A stretch of DNA of 64,000 nucleotides from NCBI GenBank assembly GCA_963764955.1, contig CAVXVE010000059.1:124001-188000 (forward strand), given 5' to 3'. Below are positions 28,378 through 39,182 of this stretch, piece by piece; position 1 is the first letter of the stretch, and each line of letters starts with the position of its first letter. The notes under the pieces are model-generated. The model saw only the letters and a list, made by a program, of their open reading frames with translations, made no database searches and was not told the origin of the DNA. This stretch comes from Roseiarcus sp963764955 (GTDB lineage Bacteria; Pseudomonadota; Alphaproteobacteria; Rhizobiales; Beijerinckiaceae). Both the position numbers and the translations under genes were made by a program.

Positions 28378-29436
28378 TCAAGCCCGGAGCGCGCGTTCAT
28401 CGGACATCTTCAGCAAGGGATCATCGTTACGTCGATTGTCGCGCTCCATCGCGGCCGAGGGCGCCGGACCGTAGGTCCGGACCAGGCACTGCTGGTAGTC
28501 GAGCGGCGGGGTCCATCCCAGCGTTTCCCGCAACCTGCGGTTCTCGAAGCGGAGCGGCTTGAGCCGCAACTCGAGCCGACGCGGGATGAGGATGCTGGGC
28601 ACCTTGGTGGCGCGCCTGAAGACCGTGGCGAAGGCCAGCCGCACCACGCAGATGGCGAGCCAGTAGGGGACGGGCACGCGCCAGCCCGGCTGGCCGCTGC
28701 CGCGCATGTAGTCGGAGAGGTAGGTCCAGATGCGCTCGCCGGGGCCGTCGATCACGTTCAAGGTCTGGCCTCGAGCGCGGGCATCCGTCGCCGCCAGAGC
28801 AAAGACGTCGGCGCAGTTCTCCACATGCGTCATCGGCATGCGGGTCAGCGGACCGATGACCAGATGGTGGCGCCCGAACTGCTGGCCCAGGGCAGCCAGA
28901 TAGCCGTGATCGCGTCCCCAGATGAAGCCGGGCCGGAGCACCGTCAGGTCCCAGCCGTGCTTCTCGGCAAAGCGCCGCGTCACTCGCTCTTGCCACCATT
29001 TGGAGATCGTGTAGCCGTCGCGAGCGTAGACATCCGGCGCCTGATGGAGCGGCGAATTCTCGTCCAGGACGCGCCGCGTCGAGCTGTAGTCGTAGACCGA
29101 GAAGGTGCTGCACAGCACCAGCCTTCGGCAGGCGCTGGCGGCCATGGCGTCCAGCAGCCGCTCGGTGCCGACCACGGTTCCCGCGAATTGCGCGTCCTCG
29201 CCGCCGGAGACCACCGCCGCCAGGTGGAGCAGCACGTCGACGCCTTCGAAGGCGCCTTCAAGCTCGCGCGAGGTGCGCAGGTCGGCCCTGAACACCTCGA
29301 CCGAGGAGGGCCAGCCGAGCGCTTCCAGACGCGCGGCCGGGCGGACCAGGGCGCGAACCTCGACGCCCCGGGCGAGCAGCGCGGCGACCACGTGCCGGCC
29401 AAGGAATCCGTTCGCGCCGGTGACAAGCGCCCTCAT
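28378..29436 (-). CDS. NAD(P)-dependent epimerase/dehydratase
   Basis: Extended short-chain dehydrogenase acting on a sugar nucleotide or lipid-linked sugar, 352 residues. The cofactor motif is TGANGFLGRHVV at the N terminus, followed by LLHLAAVVSGGEDA. The catalytic Tyr/Lys pair is in YTISKWWQERV, and the LRPGFIWGRDHG loop follows. The ATG at 29436 is chosen because the frame upstream, though open for another 650 codons, runs through the wrong frames of the Gfo and glycosyltransferase genes. This is the only gene of the leftward high-GC cluster that reads through without a frameshift. Confidence 0.88.
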   Translation of the reverse strand: MRALVTGANGFLGRHVVAALLARGVEVRALVRPAARLEALGWPSSVEVFRADLRTSRELEGAFEGVDVLLHLAAVVSGGEDAQFAGTVVGTERLLDAMAASACRRLVLCSTFSVYDYSSTRRVLDENSPLHQAPDVYARDGYTISKWWQERVTRRFAEKHGWDLTVLRPGFIWGRDHGYLAALGQQFGRHHLVIGPLTRMPMTHVENCADVFALAATDARARGQTLNVIDGPGERIWTYLSDYMRGSGQPGWRVPVPYWLAICVVRLAFATVFRRATKVPSILIPRRLELRLKPLRFENRRLRETLGWTPPLDYQQCLVRTYGPAPSAAMERDNRRNDDPLLKMSDERALRA

Positions 29437-29439
29437 AGC

Positions 29440-30476
29440 CGGCTGCTCCTTGGGTTTGAGGGCCTCGACCATCCGGTTGACCTCGAGGACTTGGCTCGCC
29501 GTGACTCGGCGGCGCCGACCCGTCTGCCAGCGCCCCGTATGTGCGGGCAAGGAGCTCCCAGAGCCCTTCGTACGCCCCGGGGCCCTTGAACTTGCGGAGC
29601 AGCGTCGCCACCGCGGCGCGCCGGATGGTCTTCCCTTCCTCCAGGCCGCTGAAGAAGGGGCGCAGAGGCTTAGGCACGTCGCGCGGGCCGTCGAAGGTGA
29701 GCCGTGTCTCGAACAGGTTGGCGGTGGCCTGCATTCGCTCCCCATAGACCCGCAGCCAGAATGCGTCCGGCTGCGAGTTGGAGCTGAAGCCAAGGGCCGC
29801 AGTTCCACGCTCCGCGTCCAGCACGGCGCGGAACTCGTCGAACGGCAGGACCGAGGACTTGCGCTTGGTCCAGACCGTCTCGGCGGTCCGGTGCGCGACC
29901 AACGAAGAGGTACGCCAGCGACGCCAGATGGGGCAGGAAGTCGGCGATGGCGCCGCCGGCCAGGGTGAGCGCGGGGTGCGGCGAGTTGGGGTCGGCGAAG
30001 CCGTCCGGACCAAGAATATCGAGGCAGATGAGCACCTCGACATGTGTCACTGCCCCGAACTCGCCGGACTCGATGCGTCGCAGAATCTCCTGCGGGGCAT
30101 GGTTGAAGACGTAGTTGTAATCCTCGACGAAATGACGACCGGCCTGCTGCGCGCGCCGGACCAGCGTATCCAGTTGCTCGAAGGCGGGAGTGGCCGGCTT
30201 CTCGACGATGACGTGGGCGCCAGCGTCGAGCGAGTCCATAGCCAGCCCGAAGTGGGAGGTCGGGGGCGTGGTGACGTGGACGACGTCGGGTCGGGCCTTC
30301 TCCAGCATCGCCCGATGGTCGGTGAACCAAGTCCGGACCCCGTACCTCTCGGCGGCGGCCTCCGCCGCGGCGGGCGAGAGGTCGCAAATGGCGGCCAATT
30401 CGACGCCCGGCAAGGTCTTCAGGCAGGAGAGGTGCTGCTTCGCGATCTGTCCGGCCCCGATAAGCGCTGCCTTCAC
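29440..30476 (-). CDS. Gfo/Idh/MocA-family oxidoreductase, frameshifted
   Basis: NAD(P)-dependent sugar-nucleotide dehydrogenase. A GTG start overlaps the glycosyltransferase stop (GTGA). MKAALIGAGQIAKQHLSCLK holds the Rossmann glycine motif and AHVIVEKPATPAFEQL the catalytic EKP. The frame changes near 29910 to VLPFDEFRAVLDAERGTAAL and FSSNSQPDAFWLRVYGERMQ, then near 29510. There, deleting one A from CCGAGTCACG restores VTASQVLEVNRMVEALKPK just before the epimerase ATG. Joined length is about 345 residues, normal for the family. The substrate is unknown. Confidence 0.82.
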
Positions 30477-31720
30477 GCGGCTTTCTCCAGAATCTGGCGG
30501 TAGAAGCCCTCCAGGGTCCGGGCCGCCTCGCTCCAGCTATACCGCTCCACCGCCAGCTGCCTCGCCGACTGGCCGATGCGCGCCGCCAGGCCGGGCTCGG
30601 CCAGCAGCCGCAGCTACCGCGTCTGCGAAGGCCGCCGGCTGGTCCTCGACAAGGATGTCGCGCCCCGGGACCGCCTCGATCCCTTCGGCGCCCAGCGTGG
30701 TCGAGACAATGGCCTTCCCCATGGCCATGGCCTCGACGATCTTGAGGCGCGTGCCGCCGCCCAGGCGCAGGGGCACGACCACGGCCGCCGCCGCCGCGAG
30801 GTGCGGCCGCAGGTCCGGCACGAAGCCCGTCAGCTCGACCCGGGGCCCGGCCAGCGCCAGGAGCGACGGCGGCGGCCGGCCGCCGATGATCTTGAAGCGA
30901 GCGTCGGGGCGCGCCTTCGGCGATGCGCGGCCAGATATCCTGCACAAAATGGACCACGCGCATCGATATTGGGGACGGTCGAGAGGAGCCCGAAATAGAC
31001 CACCGTTCGCCCGTCGGGCGGCGGGTCCGTGGGGCGCGGCTGATAGTAGTCGACGTCTGCGGCGTTGGGAACGACCGCCGTGCGGACACCGGGCGCCTCG
31101 TTGAGCAGGCGCCGTTCATCCGCCGCGCTGCACAGGTAGACGCCGTCGGCGTCGCGGTAGGTCCCCAACTCCTCCCGCCGCAGCTTGCGCCAGTTGGCCC
31201 CGGCATAGAGGCGACGGCCCGAGCGCTGCCGCCGGTGCGAGCGAATTGCCGCGCCAGGTCATAGGCGATCTCATGCGAGTCCACGACCAGGGCTGGCGGC
31301 TTCTCGCCGGGCGGAGCCTGGCGCAGGTCGTAGTGGCCAAGATACGGGAACTCCAGGTTGACCACGTCGAATCGCTTGCGCGCGCAGGATCCGGTCAAGG
31401 CTCTGCTGCAGCGCTGGCAGTGTGACCCGCAAGCGCTCGAAGCTCCGGATCGAGGCCAGGGACCGGACCTGCAGCAGCCGTTTGGCGAGGCCTTCCCGAC
31501 CGCGAGGGTTCGGGACCATCACCACTTCGCGGCAGTAGGCCTGCATCGCCCGGCGGCACTCGTCGACGTCAAACTCGTCGTCGACCAGCATCGCGGCCGT
31601 CAGATCGTGGCGTCGCGCCAGTTGGGTCATCAGCCCATGGATCCGCGCCTGGGCGCCAAAGCGCGGAGGGCTGGCCGGCATCTGCGAGACGTAGAGGATA
31701 TTGAGGCGTTCTGGGCTCAT
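30473..31720 (-). CDS. Glycosyltransferase family 4, multiply frameshifted
   Basis: A GT-B sugar transferase. The N terminus is MSPERLNILYVSQMPASPPR with FGAQARIHGLMTQLARRHD. A shift near 31385 leads to ARKRFDVVNLEFPYLGHYDL and ALVVDSHEIAYDLARQF. Other frames then give MGTYRDADGVYLCSAADERR, VRTAVVPNAADVDYYQPR and, after 30900, GRPPPSLLALAGPRVELTGF with the donor-binding GGTRLKIVEAMAMGKAIVST. The last piece, QLAVERYSWSEAARTLEGFY, ends at 30473. At least four shifts. It resembles the glycosyltransferases of PEP-CTERM/EPS-type loci, and all expected GT4 blocks are present in order. Confidence 0.78.
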
Positions 31721-31752
31721 AGACGAGGAAAACCTTCGGCCCGGACGCAGCT

Positions 31753-33698
31753 TCAGCGGAAAACGCGGTTGCGGTGGCACCATCGGATGAAGACGTATAC
31801 CGACCAAATCCGCGACCAATACATGCCAGGCGCCCCCTCGAGGAAGGCGCGCCAGAGCCGCTCCACCGCTACGGGATCGAGCCCGACCGGAGCGATGGCC
31901 TGCGGGTCCCGCAGGGTCTGGTCCATGGCGTCCTTCAGGCCGCGCCGGATCCAGCGATCGAACGGCAGGACGAACCCGCTCTTGGGCCGCTCGAACAGCG
32001 CCGGGTCAAGGCCGCGCAGACCGATGCGCCGCAGCATAGCCTTCTGGCCCGAGTGGCGCGTAGCGCGCGCGATCCGGCAGGCGATCCACGCTCTCGAGGA
32101 GGACCTGGTCCACCAGCGGCACCCGCTGCTCCAGCGAGCAGGCCATGCTGGCGACGTCGTTGTCCCGCAGCAGCCGCTCGCCGAGGAAAAGCCGCTGCTC
32201 CATGACGCTGATGGCCGAGAGTGGCGTGCGGCCCCGGCTCTCGGCGATGATTCGCTGCCGCATTGCCGCGGGCAGGCCGTCGGCCAGCGCTTCCGCAAAG
32301 CTCGGGCGCCAGGAGCTCATGCTGGAATCCGGGAAGGAAGAGCGCGTAGGCCAGCTGGTAGAGCGCCAGCAGATCATCGCCGTGACGGACCATCTCAGGA
32401 AGTTTGGCCCAACGGGTCTGAGGCGGCATCGTCCCGCCTGGAGCGTCGCAACGGCCAGGTGGCCAGCCTCGCCGCGGCTATCTGCAGGCTTCGGGGCACC
32501 CACGCGGCGCGCCGGGACCAGCGGTGCAGCGCCGGCAGATCGCGGTAGGAGGTGTAGCCTCCGAAGAGCTCGTCGCCGCCCGTGCCCGACAGAGCTACGG
32601 TGAACCCGGCTGCGCGAATGGCGTGCGAAATGTAGTAGGCGTTAAGCCCGTCGAAGGTCGGCTGGTCCAGGCTGTCCAGCGCCGCCTCCAGGTTCTCAAC
32701 GAAGCGCGCCTCCGTCAGCACGACCTCGTGGTGCTGGGTTCCAATGGCGGCGGCGATCCGCCTCGCGATCGGCCCCTCGTTCAGCTCCTCCTCCTCGAAG
32801 GCCAGCGTGAAGGTGTGGATGGGGCTCTGGGCCGCGAGCTGGGCTAGGTTGGCGACGGCCGACGAGTCCACGCCGCCGGAGAGCAAGACCGCCAGCGGCA
32901 CGTCGCTGGCGAGGTGAAGCCTCAGCCCCTCCTCCAGGATGGCGGCCAGACTGTGCTCGTCCGCGATCGGATCGGGTGCGCGGTCGGGGATGCGCCAGAA
33001 GTCCTGCTGGCGAACCTCCTTGCCCTGCGCCGTCGAACTCGAGCAGGCGGCCCGGCCAGAGCAGGTCGACGCCTTTGACGGCGGTGCCGGGGCCGACCAC
33101 GAAGCCGTTCCACACGCTGCTGGCCACGGCCTGCGGGTCGAGGCGAGGCGCGCCCAGCAGCCCGGACGCCAGCAGGGCGCGAAGCTCCGAGGCGAAGGCC
33201 AACGACCAGCCCGCATCCGGATCCGACGACCGCGCCAGGTAGAGAGGCTTGATTCCGAGGGGATCCCTGGCCAGCAGGAGCCGGCGCTCCTTGGGGTCCC
33301 AGCAGGCGAAGGCGAACATACCGCGAAGCCAGCCCACTGCTTCTGGCCCGTGCAGGCCGAGCGCGCGAAGCATCACGGCCGTGTCGCCGGTGGATTGTAG
33401 CTCCTGCCCCTCGGCCACTGAGGCGCCGCCGCAGGTCGCGGAAGTTGTAGATCTCGCCGTTGAAGACGATCACGTGCCCGGTCACCGGGTCCACCATAGG
33501 CTGGGCGCCGGCGGGCGAGAGGTCGAGGATAGAGAGACGGCGGTGGGCGAGCAGCGCGCCCCAGCCGCGGGAGTCCGGCGCGGAGACCCACGTCCCGCTT
33601 GCGTCCGGGCCGCGGTGGACCATCGCGTCGTTCATCCGCTCCAGCGCGGCGCGGTTCGCGTCGTCCAGTCGCCCGATGATCCCGGCGATGCCACACAT
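31753..33698 (-). CDS. asnB: Glutamine-dependent asparagine synthase-like amidotransferase, multiply frameshifted
   Basis: An AsnB-type enzyme. MCGIAGIIGRLDDANRAALE supplies the Cys2 nucleophile of the class II glutaminase; HRRLSILDLSPAGAQPMVDP and VIVFNGEIYNFRDLRRRL follow. After shifts near 33415 and 33050 comes the synthetase domain, with PP-loop LLSGGVDSSAVANLAQLA and then ALSGTGGDELFGGYTSYRDL. Further shifts near 32410 and 32060 lead through LEQRVPLVDQVLLESV to PKSGFVLPFDRWIRRGL. About 645 residues in total, as usual. Such AsnB homologues are common in exopolysaccharide loci and may amidate a sugar acid; that role is inferred. Confidence 0.85.
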
Positions 33699-33701
33699 CG
33701 A

Positions 33702-34983
33702 CTAGGCTCCCTGAAAAGCAGCGGCTTCGCCGCGGGCGCCGAAAGGCCGAGCGATCGTTTCGCGTTGCGAGCCGGTCTCGTCAGAGCGTCCCTCCAGCGC
33801 ATTCGAACCGATCTCATCGAGCCGTTTCGCGCGAGCGCGCATTTTCTCGGTCGGCGCCAAGTCCAGCGTTTCGAATACCGTCAGAATGCGATGTAGCCAG
33901 TCGTGTCTTTGCGCAGCCTGGCGAACGTTGTTGCGCCGAACCGCGCGCAACCGCTCGGGGTCGCCATTCAGGCCGGCGAGAATGCGGCCAATATCAGGAG
34001 AGTCGAAAGGCACGTGGATGAGCGCATCGGGCCAATCGAACTGCTGCTTGAATTCCTCCGTGCGAGGCGCTTCGCCGATCATCACCGCGCCCGCCGCCGC
34101 CCCCTCGTAGAACCGGGCGGAGACTTCGTCGCGACCCGCCGTGAAGTCAGGCCGGTTCACATAGGCGCGATTGGCGATGAAGTAGCGGCTGTGTTTGAGT
34201 AAAGTCGCCAGCTTACGGCGATGCTCGTGCGGATTGTCGACGCGGAACGTGCGGTCCTTCATGTCCGAGCCGCTCGCGGCCACGGTGTCGTAGTAGTAGA
34301 AGCTCTGCCGCCGCTCCGAGTCGTCGAGCAGCGCCTGATGGGTGACCGGCGAACGCCGGCCAATATTGCAAACCTCGATCGGCCGCGGTTGACCGGATGA
34401 TGAAGGCGCGAAGCGCAGCACGTCGACGGCGAGGGGCAGGTAGCTGCACGGTCGGCCGGTGAGACGCGCCACATCCTTAACACTGTGACTGTGCCCAATG
34501 AAAATATGGTCGAACTGGGACAGGAGCTCGAGAAGATATTCCGGCAACATATCCGACCAGACTTCGGAGATGAAGCACGCCGCTTTGCGGCAGCGCTGGC
34601 GCCAGTTGGGAATCGCCGCGAGCGAATACAATTGATAGGTGTGGCTGAACACCGGAAAAAAGAGATCGAAGTCCCGCTCCAGGACCACCTGGCTGCGCGG
34701 CGAGGGCGCAAGCTGACGTGCGAGCCTCGGCGACCCGGAACGCCAGACGAGCGAGCTTGTACGCGCGCCGGGAGAACTCCAAACCCGGAAAATCGGTGAC
34801 GTCGATTCGCTGCGCGTCAGCGACGGCTGCGAAAACATCCTCGAATTCGTAAGCGAGGCAATAAGCGGCGAGGTCGGCGATCCGGCGCTGCGATAAAAGC
34901 AACGCGTCAAGCCGTGAGTTTGCGTCGCTCACATTGCGCTCTCGGCCTGACGACACGCCCGGCTTGATTGGAGAAGAGAACAT
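33702..34983 (-). CDS. Glycosyltransferase with CgeB-type C-terminal domain, one frameshift
   Basis: A GT-B-like protein of about 427 residues. The N terminus MFSSPIKPGVSSGRERNVSD continues through LDALLLSQRRIADLAAYCLA, shifts by one base near 34730 and then reads QVVLERDFDLFFPVFSHTYQ, HIFIGHSHSVKDVARLTGRP and PLAVDVLRFAPSSSGQPRPI. The C-terminal donor-binding block is FYEGAAAGAVMIGEAP, typical of the spore-maturation CgeB/Glyco_trans_1_2 domain. It ends 3 bases before the asnB start. Composition is slightly less GC-rich than its neighbours. Confidence 0.78.
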
Positions 34984-35254
34984 TTCGAATCCGGCTTCGG
35001 GACGTATAACCCGAACTCTCTAACTATACCTGGCAAAACCAGAGAAACCGTTTTGAAGCGGCGGAAACCGAACGCTTCAACGGCTCGCCGCGATGATGTC
35101 GCCGACGCGGATTGGCGCAGGATCAGAAAAACGATCCCGGACTTGCGCCAGGACAACGACCGACGATCCGCTCCGCCCGTGGGCGGTCGTCACCTTTGCC
35201 GACTGTCTGGCGTTTGGACCGCTGGGCCCGACGTCGGTGGCGCTGGCTATGACG

Positions 35255-36549
35255 CTAAGAGGCGAAGCTCGAGGTCAGTTCCCGCGCTGCGTCTTTCGGC
35301 TCTCCCGCCGCGACGGGGACCGGGCCTCGGGGCGCGAAGTAGCGGCGGATCCGCTCCACGATCCGCTCGGCCGCGTAACCGTCCCCGTAAGGATTCCTGG
35401 CGGTGGCCATGGAGCGATAGGCAGCTTCGTCGGTGAGCAGTCGCGCGGCGTGCTGGACGATGGCCTCGCGCGTTCGGGCCCGTCAGGATCGCAGTGCCGG
35501 CGGCGACGCCCTCGGGGCGCTCGGTGGTGTCGCGCATTACCAGCACCGGCTTGCCCAGCGAGGGCGCCTCCTCCTGGACGCCGCCCGAGTCGGTCAGCAC
35601 CAGCCGGCAACGCGCCATGAGCGCCACAAAGTTGCGGTAGCTCTGAGGCGCGATGAGCCGGACATTCGGCAAGTTGCCCAGCAGCCGATTGACGTGCTCG
35701 AGCACGTTGGGGTTGAGGTGAACCGGGTAGACGAAACGGTGGTCTGGGAAGCGATCCGCCAGCATGGCGATGGCCTGGCAGATCTGCTCGATGCCCTCTC
35801 CGAAGTTCTCGCGGCGATGCCCGGTGATGAGGACCAGGGGCACTTGCGCCCAGTCGGCGCCCACCAGAACAGCTCAGCTCCTCGTCGATGCGAGCGCGCA
35901 GCGCCGCGTCGCCGGCCTGGGTGGCCACCTCGATGCGCAGGGCGTCGATCACGGTGTTCCCGGTCACGGAGATGGCCTCCTCCGGGACGGCCTCGCGGAG
36001 GAGGGCCGCCCGAGCCGCGTCGGTGGGCGCGAAGTGGAGCGCCACCAGCGGAGTGGCCAGCCGGCGGTTCGCCTCTTCGGGAAAGGGCGACCAGATGTTG
36101 CCGGTTCGCAACCCTGCCTCGACGTGGCCGATGGGGATGCGCCGGTAGAAGCAGGCCAGCGATGCGACCAGCACGGTGGTGGTGTCGCCCTGGACCAGCG
36201 CCATGTCCGGCTGGGCCGATCCCAGCCAGCCGTCGATGCCGTCCATGAGCCTGGCGGTCAGCTCAGCCAGACTCTGGTTGGGGCGCATGACGTCGAGGTC
36301 GGCGTCGACTTCGAAGCCGAAGGTCTCGGCGACCTGGCGGAACATCTCCTTGTGCTGTCCAGTGGCCACCACGGTGCAGCGGAAGTCATTCGAGCCGCGC
36401 AGCGCGGCCACTACCGGGGCGAGCTTGACCGCCTCCGGGCGGGTGCCCATGAAGACCGTGATGTTGCGCGTTTTGGTCAGAGCTCTCTCCCGCTCGCGTG
36501 ACTGGTGGCCCTCAATGAGCCGGCTGACGTCCCAAGCGGCGGGCGACAA
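35255..36549 (-). CDS. wecB: UDP-N-acetylglucosamine 2-epimerase WecB-like, copy 1, two frameshifts
   Basis: Non-hydrolysing UDP-GlcNAc 2-epimerase giving UDP-ManNAc. ITVFMGTRPEAVKLAPVVAA starts the conserved part, followed by VQGDTTTVLVASLACFYRRI, GHVEAGLRTGNIWSPFPEEA and NTVIDALRIEVA. One-base insertions near 35865 and 35488 break the frame before VLITGHRRENFGEGIEQI and after RLVLTDSGGVQEEAPSLGKP. The true C terminus RNPYGDGYAAERIVERIRRY ends at 35255. Catalytic residues are retained. The start is unclear: TTG 36549 overlaps wecG. An intact paralogue lies at 41642-42880. Confidence 0.88.
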
Positions 36550-37274
36550 TCTCCCGACCGGCGAGCCAGACGAACTCGCTGTTGGTGGTAAGGTAGCGCC
36601 TCCATAGCTTGCGAGGCTCCATGAGGAGCCGCCAGAACCATTCCAGCCCCGCCGACTGCATCCAGCGAGGGGCGCGCCTGATGTAGCCGGCCAGGACGTC
36701 GAAGCTGCCGCCTACCCCCATGATGACAGGGACGTCGAGGCGCTCCCGGTGGCGCTCGCACCAGGTCTCCTTGAACGGGCTCGGCATGCCGACGAACAGG
36801 ATGTGGGCGCCGCTCGCCCGGATTTCTTCGACGATGGCCTGGTGGTCCTTAGGGCCGAAGTAGCCGTCGCGGAAGCCAGCGATCTCGACGCCGGGATACC
36901 GAACGCGGCTCTTTTTCGCCAGAGTCTCGACCACCTCGCGCCTGGCGCCGAGGAAATAGACGCTCAGCCGGTCCTTTGCGGCCGCCGCCAGGAGACGATC
37001 CATGAGGTCTACGCCGGCCACGCGTTCCGGCGCCGGTTGCCCCGACGCCCGCAGCGCCCAAACCACCGGACATGCCGTCGGCCACGGTAAGGTGAGCCGC
37101 GCGGCAGGCCGACGCCAGCTCCGCATCATGGCGCATCATGCACAGGTGATAGGCGTTAGCGGTGATGACCACGTGGGAAGCGCGCGGGGCGTGGCAAAAC
37201 TCGAGGCACCGGGCCACCGCGGTCTCCATGGTGACGGCGTCGAAGGAAAGGCCCAGCAGCTCGGCCCTTTCCAT
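36512..37274 (-). CDS. WecG/TagA/CpsF-family glycosyltransferase, one frameshift
   Basis: A GT26 enzyme that typically transfers ManNAc(A) or a related sugar to a lipid-linked acceptor. MERAELLGLSFDAVTMETAV, then HVVITANAYHLCMMRHDAEL and LTVADGM reach a one-base insertion near 37075. The frame then continues VVWALRASGQPAPERVAG, LSVYFLGARREVVETLAKK and IMGVGGSFDVLAGYIRRAP. The DGM and GVGG(S/A)FD motifs are family hallmarks. About 253 residues. Its placement beside a UDP-ManNAc-forming epimerase is consistent with transfer of a ManNAc-type sugar. Confidence 0.86.
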
Positions 37275-37689
37275 TGACGCCTGATCGAGATTCGAGACGT
37301 GGGCGGCTGGCCTGCCCAGGGCCGGCCCGGTCAGCGTCGAACTCGAGGCACGGCGGCGAGGGCTCGAAACCCGGGTGGAATTCGCACTGCGCCGAGCCCC
37401 GTGCGCGCGCCGTAAAGCTTCACGCCAGTCATTGCGTCGATGCTCTGATGTCGGTCCACCTTGCGTTCCCTCTTCGCTCGCGCAGATCGTCATGATGAGC
37501 GCGGTCGGTTGTTGGCTTGGTCTTGAGATTGAGCACCTCGGCCGTCGCGATGCTCAGCCGGCGCTGTTGGCGCCTATGGGACTAGGATAGCTAAAACGAT
37601 GTGGTCATTGGCCGATGCGGCGTGTTCCCGGCGGCGGCCGCCGCCCTCGGGGACAGCGACACGCCGGAAGCGAATGATCGGCGAAGACC
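37275..37689. other. Intergenic stretch inside the glycan cluster
   Basis: About 0.4 kb between wecG and the GT2 gene with no recognisable product on either strand. The 3' end of the GT2 frame is of uncertain quality, so part of this stretch might belong to that gene if another frameshift is present. Confidence 0.35.
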
Positions 37690-38708
37690 TCAGCCGTATT
37701 GGGGTCGACGCTGCACCTGATGCGGTCGCGCGCAATCGGGGGCGCTGTCGCCGTGGGGGTTGGCGTCTCGATGAAGCCGGCTCGCCCGCCAAAGATGGGC
37801 CCGCTCAGCGTTGACCCGGGCCGTGGCTGCCCGCTTTCCCATCCGCAGGCATGCGTGCTGGTAGGATCGGAGGAAGCGCCTGAACTCCGGATCGTCGTAG
37901 CGGGGCAGGTTCCTGAACCAGCTTCTGAGGTAGCCCCACAACATGGCCACGCTGCCGATCACCGCCGGGTGAGCCGGCAGACGATATGCTGCGACCACCA
38001 AATAGTAGAGCGGCGAAGTGCCCATAAAATACTGTCCGAACCCGGCGCGAAGCCGACCGGTCCAGATGCCCTTCTGGCTGGCGCCCTGCGGGCGCAGATG
38101 GACGAAGCGAAGCGGCTCGTCATCGACGCTCTCGGCAATCCACCCGAGCATGCGGGCCCGGTGGCAGTCGATGCCGTCCCACATCACCTGGCGCACGAAG
38201 CCGCCGATCTCCCGGAAACAGGCGACGCGATAGAACTTGGTCATCCCGACCGACATTTCGTCCCCGCAGATTTCGGGCGCTAAGGCGCCGCTCTGGGGAT
38301 GGACGAACCACGGCTTGCCGGAGGTGGTCCCGATGCGCGGATCGCTCTCCATCCGCTGCATCAGCAACTCGAAGTAGCGAACCGGCAGGTCCAGATCCAT
38401 GTCCAGTTTGCAGAGATAGTCGAAGTCCTCGAGGCGCACCGTCTCCAGACCAGCGTAGAAAGCCGCGATGACGCCGGGCCCGACCTCGTCGGCGGCCGCG
38501 ATCCGTGCGCCGCACTACACGAAGATATGGCAGCCGCCGCGCATACTCCTCGAGAATCGCCGGAGTTTCATCGGTCGATCCGTCGTCGACGATCACCCAG
38601 AGCCGCTGGCTGCACTGACTGCGCCGCCACACTATCAAGCGTGCGGCGAAGGTACTGGGCCTCGTCGCGGCAAGGCGAGATGAGCAGATAGCGTCGCGAG
38701 GGATTCAC
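37690..38708 (-). CDS. Glycosyltransferase family 2, frameshifted
   Basis: A GT-A transferase. A GTG start at 38708 gives MNPSRRYLLISPCRDEAQYL. One extra base near 38613 leads to LWVIVDDGSTDETPAILEEY, the donor-binding start of the GT2 fold. Another near 38500 restores VGPGVIAAFYAGLETVRLED and DYLCKLDMDLDLPVRYFELL, with the DxD-like site. The remainder (GGFVRQVMWDGIDCHRARML, LRPQGASQKGIWTGRL) is intact. Joined length is about 339 residues. It is the first gene of the leftward cluster, so the promoter should lie in the following 470 bp. Confidence 0.82.
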
Positions 38709-38970
38709 GCGGAGAAGCTCATTGGAGGAGGTCGCGACAAAGTCCCGGATCTGACGCGGATTGACAATGGCAAGTGGAGGACCGATCTGGCCCGAGCCGC
38801 ACCTAAGGTGGCCTCGAACGCGCTTGCGCTGGCTGCAATCGTTCAGAGCAGCGATCGATACCTGATTGCTGGCCTACAGCTCCGCTGAATGCAGCCCCCG
38901 GCTCGCGGCGCGAAGCATTGCATCCTCAGTCTAGTCATCCATCGCGGCCGTCGTGATCACCGCCACCGGC
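38709..38970. other. Boundary region between the two glycan loci, no gene recognised
   Basis: No recognisable coding sequence in this part. It must contain any promoter of the leftward cluster that begins with the GT2 gene, but no convincing promoter hexamers were identified. A transposase remnant occupies the right-hand part of the gap. Confidence 0.35.
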
Positions 38971-39111
38971 CTTCGCGAAGTTCAAGGCGCTCATGCGAAA
39001 GGCCGCCAAGCGGACCATCGAAGGTCTTCGGGACCGTCATCGGCCCCCTCAAACCCCGACACCTTCCGAATGCCAAAACTACCTCGTCGCGCAGGTTACA
39101 ATGCAACATGA
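38971..39111 (+). pseudogene. IS630-family transposase, 3' remnant
   Basis: Translation gives FAKFKALMRKAAKRTIEGLR and, after frame changes, PSECQNYLVA and the terminal AGYNAT before TGA at 39111. This is the C-terminal end of IS630-type transposases (FAKLK...PxECxNYfxxAGY). The catalytic domain is missing. It marks the junction between the high-GC glycan cluster and the wzc operon. Confidence 0.7.
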
Positions 39112-39182
39112 TTGGCCATCGCTTCTAGCGACGGCGTGCAGTGTTCGAGGCGAACGGCGGAGAACCTCGCATGTGCCGAGCT

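Noticed and set aside
28378..31398. A single 1006-codon open frame on the minus strand
   Set aside because: Only the last 352 codons match a family (NAD-epimerase). The upstream part crosses the Gfo and GT4 genes mostly in non-coding frames and is open because of frameshifts and high GC.
28372..32548. Long plus-strand frames of about 400 codons at 28372-29589 and 31358-32548
   Set aside because: They are antisense to conserved epimerase and asparagine synthase genes, have no family resemblance, and are typical high-GC shadows.
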